A stretch of DNA of 24,285 nucleotides from CAUZSH01 sp963582935 (GTDB lineage: Bacteria; Pseudomonadota; Gammaproteobacteria; Francisellales; Francisellaceae). Each line of letters begins with the position of its first letter. Position 1 is the first letter of the stretch. Below, piece by piece: positions 7,780 through 13,970 of the stretch. The stretch covers positions 1 through 24,285 of the forward strand of contig CAUZSH010000025.1 in NCBI GenBank assembly GCA_963582935.1, written 5' to 3'. The notes under the pieces are model-generated. The model saw only the letters and a program-made list of their open reading frames with translations. It searched no databases and was not told where the DNA came from. A program made the translations under genes and the position numbers.

Positions 7780-8550
7780 TTACATTCCTTTAAACATCAT
7801 AGCGGTGAGTAAGAAGTCCAAAGCGAGGACAAGAAGCGAAGCGTAAACAACCGTTTTGGTGGTGGCTCTGGCGATACCGTCAGGGTTTGGAATGCAGGAA
7901 AATCCTTGGTATACCGCAACCCAGGTGATGACAAAGCCAAAAACAATGCTTTTAATAATGCCATTTAAGATGTCTTGGTTAAAGAAGACCGCGCTTTGCA
8001 TATTTCCCCAGAAGGTTCCATCGTATAAGCCTAGGAGCTTAACGCCAACAATATATCCGCCCCAAATAGCGAGAGCACAAAAAATAAGGTTAAGTAGAGG
8101 CATGCAGATTTGCCCTGCCCAAAATCTAGGTGCAACAATGTAGCGTAATGGATCAACGCCCATCATGGTTAAACTTGAAAGTTGTTCCGTGGCTTTCATT
8201 AGTCCAATTTCAGACGTGAGTGCGCTTCCTGCTCTACCAGCAAAGAGTAGAGCGGTGACAACGGGTCCCAGTTCTCGGAGTATGCTTAGAGCGACCATGG
8301 GCCCAAGGGCAGAAACTGCGTTGAATTTAACAAGGGTATAATATCCTTGTAAGCTCAATACAAATCCAATAAATATCCCAGAAACCACAATAATCGTGAG
8401 GGAGTTGACGCCTATGGCATACATTTGTCCAAAGACTTGTCGAGGGTTAACCGCGCCGAAAATAACACGGAATATGAAGATCGTTGCTTCACCAATATGC
8501 TTAATGGAGGTAATTGTGTTTTTACCCACTCGGGCTGTGGCTTGGATCAT
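7780..8550 (-). CDS. mlaE: Mla ABC transporter permease MlaE
   Basis: This is a 256-residue MlaE/YrbE-family permease. An N-terminal amphipathic region is followed by about five hydrophobic helices. The conserved ELGPVVTALLFAGRAGSALTSEIG motif (near residue 90) contacts the ATPase, and MGVDPLRYIVAPRFWA follows. It forms the inner-membrane core of the phospholipid transporter. Its ATG overlaps the mlaF stop by 4 nt and mlaD follows after 1 nt, so the subunits are translationally coupled. No defects are seen. Confidence 0.93.
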   Translation of the reverse strand: MIQATARVGKNTITSIKHIGEATIFIFRVIFGAVNPRQVFGQMYAIGVNSLTIIVVSGIFIGFVLSLQGYYTLVKFNAVSALGPMVALSILRELGPVVTALLFAGRAGSALTSEIGLMKATEQLSSLTMMGVDPLRYIVAPRFWAGQICMPLLNLIFCALAIWGGYIVGVKLLGLYDGTFWGNMQSAVFFNQDILNGIIKSIVFGFVITWVAVYQGFSCIPNPDGIARATTKTVVYASLLVLALDFLLTAMMFKGM

Positions 8551-9353
8551 GACAGCTCCTCAACGAATGGTTTGGCAGAGTAGTGAAAGGGAACAGGCCC
8601 ATCGGGGTTTCCACATAAAAATTGCTGTACAAGCTCTGATGAACTTTGTTTGATCTCATCAGGGTTTCCGGTTGCAAGTATACCTTGGTTTGCAACAATA
8701 ATGATAAAGTCAGCGATGCTCATTACTTCTTGAATATCATGGGAGACAACGATAGAGGTAAGGTTAAGAGCATCATTTAAGGATTTAATGAGTTTTAGAA
8801 CAACGCCAAGCGAAATGGGATCTTGCCCGGTGAAGGGTTCATCATACATCATAATATCAGGGTCAAGCGCAATGGCTCTAGCGAGTGCCACGCGCCTTGC
8901 CATGCCGCCAGATAGCTCGGTAGGGATGAGAGAAGCCGCACCTCTTAGACCAACCGCTTCAAGCTTCATTTTAACGAGGTTCTCAATAATGTTTTCGGGT
9001 AGGTCACTATTCCTTCGGATAGGGAAAGCGACATTATCAAAAACGGACATTTGGGTGAAGAGTGCGCCTGACTGAAATAACACACCCATATGCTTGCGAA
9101 GTGACATAAGCGCCTTGCGAGAAAGCCTGTTGATGTTTTCATCCAGAACGCTAACGGTGCCACTTTTGGGGGATATTAGACCGCCGATTAAGTGAAGCAT
9201 GGTGGTTTTCCCCGCACCGGAGGGTCCCATGATCGCCGTAATTTTTCCTTTAGGAATATCGACGCTTATATCTTTATAGATAGCGCGGTGGCCCCGAAAT
9301 AAATCAACATTTTCGATTTTTATGATCGTATCTTTCGCTATAATATTAAGCAT
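8547..9353 (-). CDS. mlaF: Mla ABC transporter ATPase MlaF
   Basis: This 268-residue ABC ATPase has all motifs intact: Walker A GPSGAGKTT (43-51), Q-loop Gln (~94), signature LSGGMARR (147-154), Walker B DIMMYDEP (~166-173) and the H-loop VVSHD (~205). Gln rather than Glu in the signature region and the MARR ending are typical of the MlaF/Ttg2A group. It powers phospholipid movement by MlaE. It follows minE by only 18 nt, so it appears to be read from the min promoter. A short C-terminal tail after the ATPase fold probably packs on the partner subunit, as known for MlaF. Confidence 0.93.
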   Translation of the reverse strand: MLNIIAKDTIIKIENVDLFRGHRAIYKDISVDIPKGKITAIMGPSGAGKTTMLHLIGGLISPKSGTVSVLDENINRLSRKALMSLRKHMGVLFQSGALFTQMSVFDNVAFPIRRNSDLPENIIENLVKMKLEAVGLRGAASLIPTELSGGMARRVALARAIALDPDIMMYDEPFTGQDPISLGVVLKLIKSLNDALNLTSIVVSHDIQEVMSIADFIIIVANQGILATGNPDEIKQSSSELVQQFLCGNPDGPVPFHYSAKPFVEELS

Positions 9354-9371
9354 TGGGCTTTATCGACGCTG

Positions 9372-9641
9372 TTATTGATTTTCGGGCAAAGTTAGGTTAA
9401 GTTCGATGACTGAGCAGTCATCGCTTTGGGTCAGTTCAACCTTTACCTGGTCTTGATCAATTTCAATATATTTTCGAATAACATCCATGATTTCAAGTTG
9501 AAGTTTTTTTAGGTAATCTGGGGAATCTAGTTTGCTTCCTGTTCGCTCAGAGCGTTGATGTGCCACGATCACTTGCAATCTTTCTTTGGCGATGTTTGCG
9601 GTGTTTTTTTTCTTGGCGCGGAAATAATCTAAAAATGCCAT
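9372..9641 (-). CDS. minE: Cell division topological specificity factor MinE
   Basis: This 89-residue MinE starts at the ATG 9639-9641, one base after minD. An upstream in-frame start at 9692 lies inside minD and would add 17 non-conserved residues. The N-terminal amphipathic MAFLDYF is the membrane-targeting segment, AKERLQVIVAHQR the MinD-contact helix/strand, and DSPDYLKKLQLEIMDVIRKYI the conserved dimer core. MinE stimulates MinD ATPase and drives pole-to-pole oscillation. The length equals the family norm (~88). Confidence 0.93.
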   Translation of the reverse strand: MAFLDYFRAKKKNTANIAKERLQVIVAHQRSERTGSKLDSPDYLKKLQLEIMDVIRKYIEIDQDQVKVELTQSDDCSVIELNLTLPENQ

Positions 9642-9642
9642 G

Positions 9643-10572
9643 TTACTTTCCTCCAAACAGACGTTTAAGGAAGCCTGTTTTTTCTTGTGCAATAAAGCGC
9701 ATTGGCTTTTCTTCGCCTAAGAAGCGTCCAACAGCATCCATATAAGCAAGACCTGCATTGCTTTCTATGTCTAGTGTAACGGGGGTGCCTGAGTTTGAGG
9801 CGCGTAAAACTGCCTTTGATTCAGGAATAACGCCAAGTAATGGAATGGCGAGAATTTCGGTCACATCATCAACCGCCAACATGTCACCATTTGTGACTCT
9901 TTCAGGGGAATAACGCGTTAAGAGTAAGTGCTCCTTGATGGGGTCTTTGCCCTCAGAAGCACGTTTTGTTTTGCTGGAAAGTACGCCCAATATTCTATCA
10001 GAGTCGCGAACAGAGGAGACTTCTGGGTTGGTAACAACAATGGCTTCATCTGCGAAGTGCATCGCCATTAGCGCACCTTTTTCAATGCCTGCTGGGGAGT
10101 CACAAATAATGTAATCAAATGTTTTAGCAATTTCATCTAGTACTTCTTCTACGCCTTCTTCGGTGAGCGCATCTTTGTCTCGGGTTTGTGAGGCTGGTAG
10201 GATGTATAAGTTGTCTATACGTTTATCTTTTATAAGCGTTTGATTTATATTGGATTCCTTGTTGATTAAATTAATGAAGTCATAAACAACACGGCGCTCG
10301 CATCCCATGATCAGATCAAGGTTTCTTAAGCCAACATCGAAATCAATAACAACTGTTTTAAATCCCTTCATTGCAAGTCCAGAACCGATTGCCGCACTGG
10401 TTGTGGTTTTACCGACGCCACCTTTTCCAGAAGTAATGACAATAATTTTTGCACGTTTTTCATCTTTTTCAGGTGCTTTTTTTGCAGGTTTTTTCTTTTC
10501 AGAGGTTACTTTTGGCGCCTCTTTTTTATCTTCAACATTTTCGTCTTTTTCTTTGTCAGTTTCTTTACTCAC
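9643..10572 (-). CDS. minD: Septum-site determining ATPase MinD with a charged N-terminal extension
   Basis: A GTG start at 10570-10572 is chosen because it has AGGA 8 nt upstream and begins 22 nt after the minC stop. The longer ATG frame from 10683 overlaps minC. The product is 309 residues, ~40 longer than usual. The deviant Walker A GKGGVGKTT lies at 49-57 rather than ~10-18. The preceding ~39 residues are almost all Lys, Glu, Asp, Ala and Pro. The rest is canonical, with the FDVGLRNLDLIMG switch region, CDSPAGIE Walker B and the C-terminal amphipathic membrane-targeting GFLKRLFGGK. MinD recruits MinC to the membrane and is released by MinE. Confidence 0.93.
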   Translation of the reverse strand: MSKETDKEKDENVEDKKEAPKVTSEKKKPAKKAPEKDEKRAKIIVITSGKGGVGKTTTSAAIGSGLAMKGFKTVVIDFDVGLRNLDLIMGCERRVVYDFINLINKESNINQTLIKDKRIDNLYILPASQTRDKDALTEEGVEEVLDEIAKTFDYIICDSPAGIEKGALMAMHFADEAIVVTNPEVSSVRDSDRILGVLSSKTKRASEGKDPIKEHLLLTRYSPERVTNGDMLAVDDVTEILAIPLLGVIPESKAVLRASNSGTPVTLDIESNAGLAYMDAVGRFLGEEKPMRFIAQEKTGFLKRLFGGK

Positions 10573-10594
10573 AACTTGATTCCTTTTGCATTTT

Positions 10595-11356
10595 TTATAA
10601 TGTAGCGATAACCAATTGGCCATCTTTAAGGTAAACTTGTTTGCCTTTAGCGGTATTTTCTGATTCTCCCAGAGACTCTTCAAACAGTCTATACTGTCCA
10701 GCGATAGAAACTAGGTCTGCCTCAAGTTTTTGGCAAAATATTCTGGATTCCGTGTCCCCGTTGAGTCCAGCGAGCGCCCTTCCTCTCAGTACGCCATATA
10801 CATGAATGTTGCCTTCAGCAAGCAATTCGGCACCAGGACTGACAGAGGCTAATATAACAAGGTCACCATCGGGGGCATATATTTGTTGTCCTGAGCGAAC
10901 TTGTTGTTCAATGACGACAGTACCTTTGCCTGATTTAGAGGTATAAGTACGCGGTTTGGTTTCTTTTTCTGTTTTGATCGCAATTTTGTTTGCTGTGGGG
11001 GGGGTGTCTATGGCTGTTTGCTTTTCAACTTGTGGGCGAGCAGTGGGTCGCGCTTCTTTGATAAGTGGAAGTTTAAGGTCTGTGATGATCGTTTGGGATT
11101 TTTCTGAAAGCGCTCGAAATCCCACAGGAATGAGGGTGTATTTTTCAAGTATTGCTTTCAAATTTAATAAATCCAGTGTTTCAATTTGGGAGTCAACTTC
11201 GTGGAGATCTATAACAATAGGGGTGTCATTGAAAAATTTTGGAGCGAGTTTGATTTTTTGATTAAGATGCTGTTCAATTTTCCCAAGGTCAGTGGACTGT
11301 AGTTGTAGAACACTGAGAGTGAATAGTTTCCCTTTAAGCTGAAATGCTTGATCCAT
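10595..11356 (-). CDS. minC: Septum-site determining protein MinC
   Basis: This 253-residue division inhibitor has an N-terminal FtsZ-binding domain (FQLKGKLFTLSVLQL through ~105), a Pro/Thr/Lys-rich linker (~106-150), and a C-terminal beta-helical MinD-binding domain. The C-terminal domain has VRSGQQIYAPDGDLVILASVSPGAEL and the conserved GNIHVYGVLRGRALAG. The ATG has AGGA 6 nt upstream. A run of eight C (G8 on the plus strand, 10997-11004) encodes the linker Pro-Pro and is a potential slippage site. It is the first gene of the minCDE-mla block, behind a clear promoter. Confidence 0.93.
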   Translation of the reverse strand: MDQAFQLKGKLFTLSVLQLQSTDLGKIEQHLNQKIKLAPKFFNDTPIVIDLHEVDSQIETLDLLNLKAILEKYTLIPVGFRALSEKSQTIITDLKLPLIKEARPTARPQVEKQTAIDTPPTANKIAIKTEKETKPRTYTSKSGKGTVVIEQQVRSGQQIYAPDGDLVILASVSPGAELLAEGNIHVYGVLRGRALAGLNGDTESRIFCQKLEADLVSIAGQYRLFEESLGESENTAKGKQVYLKDGQLVIATL

Positions 11357-11377
11357 ATAATATCCTATGTGCCTTTT

Positions 11378-11424
11378 TATATTCCTAAATCAATTCGACA
11401 TTTTGTATCGCATTTAGGAATATA
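11378..11424 (-). promoter_or_regulatory. 13-bp perfect inverted repeat in the minC leader
   Basis: TATATTCCTAAAT at 11378-11390 and ATTTAGGAATATA at 11412-11424 are exact complements across a 21-nt loop. They lie between the predicted minC promoter and start codon, so they would fold in the leader RNA about 20 nt before the minC ribosome-binding site. There is no T-run, so it is not a classical terminator. It could also be a protein-binding palindrome. The function is unknown. Confidence 0.6.
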
Positions 11425-11451
11425 GGTTTTGTCGCCTTCATATAGCTGTGA

Positions 11452-11480
11452 TTTATAACGCTTTCGGTGTTAATTATCAA
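11452..11480 (-). promoter_or_regulatory. Predicted sigma70-type promoter for the min-mla block
   Basis: On the minus strand, TTGATA (11475-11480) is separated by exactly 17 nt from TATAAA (11452-11457, followed by T). The predicted transcript start near 11444 gives a leader of ~88 nt containing the inverted repeat. It is the best promoter match upstream of minC. Called by eye only. Confidence 0.65.
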
Positions 11481-11569
11481 GTAAGATCACTGCATTGGAT
11501 TATGTATATATCCGAGAATCTGTTAAAATTTAAATGTGACATAAAAAATTTAGAGGTGTTCTGATTCAA

Positions 11570-12595
11570 ATGCGGCGTTTCCCACTGTTTAATGTGTTAA
11601 CCATTTTGGTGGCGTTAGGGCTATTTGTCGTTTTTCTGAGCTTTTCTCGTAGTGGTGCTTCTCTTTTAACATGGTTGGGATCATGGATTGGGCTCACGCA
11701 AATATCATCCGTTGATCAACAAATTATTCTGTGGATAAAGCTCCCAGAAGTGCTCATTGCTTGGTTGGTGGGGGCGGGCTTAGGGATCGTGGGTTGTGCT
11801 ATGCAGGGCCTGTTGCGTAATCCTTTAGCGGATCCTGCAATTCTGGGCGTGTCTTCGGGTGCAAGTTTTTTCGGTATATTATTGATTTTATTCTTACCAA
11901 CAGTGGGGCTAGTGAGCGCGGGCTTTATGATGTTTTTATTTATTGTGGCATCATTTATTGGCGCATCTGTTGTGATGTTGATTTTATATTTATTTACAAA
12001 GCTTACTCAGGGTGGAAATGTGATTTCTGTGCTGCTGGCAGGCGTGGCATTGAGCGCTTTATTCGGGGCATTAAGTATGTTGCTAGTTTCTTTTTCTGGT
12101 GACACTCAAATGCGCCAAGCCATCATGTGGAGTATGGGGGGGCTTGTAAACACATCCTGGGCGTCTGTTGGGTTTGTGGCAGTGATTCTTTTTGTGGGCT
12201 TTTGGATTTTAGTGCGTAGCGCCAGTGAGTTAAATATTCTTTCTCTGGGGGAGGAGAGCGCCAAAACGATGGGTGTGAGTGTCGGTGCATTGCTTTTGAG
12301 ACTATTGCTTGCATCAGGGTTAATTGTTGCAGCAGTAACGGCAGTAGCCGGCCCTATTGGCTTTGTTGGACTGATTGCGCCACATGTTGCGCGGATGTTA
12401 AGAGGTGCAGAGCATAAGGGCTTAATGTTGAGCAGTGCTTTGGTAGGAGGAATTATTATGATGACCACAATATATTGCTCAAAGGAGATTGCCTACCCTT
12501 ACACTATTTCAGTAGGCATCATTATGGCGTTATTGGGTGCGCCATTCTTTTTGTGGTTATTATGGAAAAACTATCGGAAAGAGAAGCTTACCTAA
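11570..12595 (+). CDS. FecCD/BtuC-family ABC transporter permease (iron-siderophore, heme or cobalamin type)
   Basis: The 341-residue polytopic protein has about ten hydrophobic helices. The FecCD family hallmark GCAMQGLLRNPLADPAILGVSSGA is near residue 80, and GPIGFVGLIAPHVAR (the ATPase-coupling loop) near 260. Such permeases work as dimers with a periplasmic binding protein and an ATPase to import iron chelates, heme or vitamin B12. Neither partner is next to it, since an IS91 remnant follows, so it may be an orphan or work with distant subunits. An AGAGG lies 13 nt upstream of the ATG, a rather long spacing. Substrate cannot be assigned. Confidence 0.85.
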   Translation: MRRFPLFNVLTILVALGLFVVFLSFSRSGASLLTWLGSWIGLTQISSVDQQIILWIKLPEVLIAWLVGAGLGIVGCAMQGLLRNPLADPAILGVSSGASFFGILLILFLPTVGLVSAGFMMFLFIVASFIGASVVMLILYLFTKLTQGGNVISVLLAGVALSALFGALSMLLVSFSGDTQMRQAIMWSMGGLVNTSWASVGFVAVILFVGFWILVRSASELNILSLGEESAKTMGVSVGALLLRLLLASGLIVAAVTAVAGPIGFVGLIAPHVARMLRGAEHKGLMLSSALVGGIIMMTTIYCSKEIAYPYTISVGIIMALLGAPFFLWLLWKNYRKEKLT

Positions 12596-12627
12596 GAATG
12601 TATGTGTAAGAAAAAGAAATATTCTAA

Positions 12628-12647
12628 ATACCTGCTGTCGCAGGTAT
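12628..12647 (+). terminator. Hairpin downstream of the permease, possible terminator
   Basis: ATACCTGC (12628-12635) and GCAGGTAT (12640-12647) form a perfect 8 bp stem around TGTC, 33 nt after the permease stop. The T-rich tract starts only ~8 nt after the stem, so termination is possible but not textbook. Confidence 0.4.
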
Positions 12648-12773
12648 GATCAAGCTTTATTTTTATACCTAAGAAAAGGCACGATTAGCCCTTTAAGCCA
12701 AAGAGTTTGAAGCTGTACGCTATTTGATCATCGCGTCATAAAGGGGTATCATTTCATAATTTTGTTAGTTTAG

Positions 12774-13461
12774 TTGCTTCTAGCTATGTTTAAAACGGTT
12801 AAGAGTAAGTTGCTAAGATTCAAACAAGACTTCCATGATGGTTGGGATCAATTTGTGATTGACCACCCAAAACATAACACCTACCACGACACTGGTGAAG
12901 TCAAAAAGAGGCTAAAATGTGGTAGACCAGAAGGTGGATTTATGACTTTTAAGTGCATGGAGTGCGGCAAGGGTGAGCATAAAGTCAACCTGAGATGTAA
13001 AGGACATTTTTGCCCGCAGTGTGGCAAACGCTATGCCAGAGAGTGTGTGACTAAATATAGCAAATATGCTTTTCAGAGGGATCAGTTATCGGCAAATAGT
13101 ATTGAACATGCCAGAGCCATTTAGTAATCATAAAAATCAAAGTAAATTATATACAAAATACATGGGTGTATCTCATGCCTGTTTACTGGAAGTGATCAGG
13201 GAAATGTATGGACCTGACGAATATAAAATAGCCTGCATCACATTTATCCATACTCATTCTAGAAGCGGTGAGTACAAGCCTCATTTGCATATCATCCTTG
13301 GTGAAGGTGCACTGCATATGCTAACTGGAAAATGGCGACCATTCAAATATATCCCAATGGATGCGCTAAAACTTAGTTGGAAAAAACATTTATTGATCAT
13401 GATGAGGAAGGAATTCCCAGAGCTAAATATAGTGGCAGTGTTCAATGCCATGTTTATTTGA
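12774..13461 (+). pseudogene. IS91-family transposase remnant (zinc-binding plus Y2 domain pieces)
   Basis: Two frames together make the N-terminal half of an IS91-type transposase. Frame one (12774 to ~13065) carries the zinc-binding domain: C-x2-C in FKCMECG, then HKVNLRCKGHFCPQCGKRYA. Frame two (~13066-13461) carries SYRQIVLNMPEPF and the HUH-type Y2 domain segment HTHSRSGEYKPHLHIILGEGAL. A frameshift sits near 13062-13066. The catalytic tyrosine region and C-terminus are missing, since the frame ends at a TGA in the rpmG stop region. Autonomous movement is therefore excluded. IS91 elements lack inverted repeats and move by rolling circle. The ends of this one were not found. Confidence 0.75.
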
Positions 13462-13609
13462 TTTTAGCTTCTTTATAGATGACATGTTTACGTAGAACAG
13501 GATCGAATTTTTTGAATTCAAATTTATCGGGTGTGTTCTTTTTATTTTTTGTCGTGGTGTAGTAGTGACCGGTGCCGCCAGTGGAGACTAGTTTGATTTT
13601 ATCACGCAT
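13454..13609 (-). CDS. rpmG: 50S ribosomal protein bL33
   Basis: This 51-residue protein starts at the ATG 13607-13609, which has GAGGA a few bases upstream. The longer frame from 13648 would overlap the spacer with no support. Sequence features are typical: MRDKIKLVSTGGTGHYYTTTKNK, TPDKFEFKKFDPVLRKHVIYKEAKIK. It has no zinc-binding CxxC pairs, so it is the C-minus type. It follows rpmB by 16 nt as in most gammaproteobacteria. Its stop overlaps the 3' end of the IS91 remnant. Confidence 0.95.
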   Translation of the reverse strand: MRDKIKLVSTGGTGHYYTTTKNKKNTPDKFEFKKFDPVLRKHVIYKEAKIK

Positions 13610-13625
13610 GTTAAATTCCTCGTTA

Positions 13626-13862
13626 CTATACTTTAATGCCGCGGGCACGAATGTCTGCTAGGACAACTTCGATACCTTTTTTATCAATGATACGCATACC
13701 TTTTGCGCTGACACGCAACTTGATATAGCAGTTTTCACTCTCAACCCAAAAACGGTGAGTGTGTAGATTTGGTAAAAAACGACGCTTTGTTCTGTTCAGT
13801 GCGTGAGAAACGTTGTTTCCTGCAACTGGGCGCTTTCCTGTTACGATGCATACTCGTGACAT
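13626..13862 (-). CDS. rpmB: 50S ribosomal protein bL28
   Basis: The 78-residue bL28 begins MSRVCIVTGKRPVAGNNVSHA and contains KRRFLPNLHTHRFW and a C-terminal DIRARGIKV, matching the E. coli length exactly. GGAG lies 8 nt before the ATG. It is the promoter-proximal gene of the rpmB-rpmG pair. Confidence 0.97.
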   Translation of the reverse strand: MSRVCIVTGKRPVAGNNVSHALNRTKRRFLPNLHTHRFWVESENCYIKLRVSAKGMRIIDKKGIEVVLADIRARGIKV

Positions 13863-13907
13863 ATTCGATACTCCAAATTATTAATAGCAAAATCTCTAAG
13901 GGACAAT

Positions 13908-13936
13908 TTTATACCAAATTTCGATATAAAGGGCAA
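13908..13936 (-). promoter_or_regulatory. Predicted promoter of rpmB-rpmG
   Basis: On the minus strand, TTGCCC (13931-13936) is spaced 17 nt from TATAAA (13908-13913, followed by AT). The element lies 46 nt upstream of the rpmB ATG and immediately downstream of the spoT stop, so the ribosomal genes need not depend on spoT transcription. Confidence 0.6.
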
Positions 13937-13970
13937 GTAATATCTGTTTATTTTTATGCTCGCTGGTGGG

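Noticed and set aside
7856..8143. Plus-strand frame opposite mlaE (and similar ones opposite mlaF, minD and spoT)
   Set aside because: Antisense to well-supported genes, with no ribosome-binding site or family features.
10573..10683. MinD start at the upstream ATG 10683
   Set aside because: It would overlap minC by ~90 bp and lacks a ribosome-binding site. The GTG at 10572 has AGGA at 8 nt.
12106..12468. 120-codon minus-strand frame opposite the FecCD permease
   Set aside because: Antisense shadow of a hydrophobic gene.
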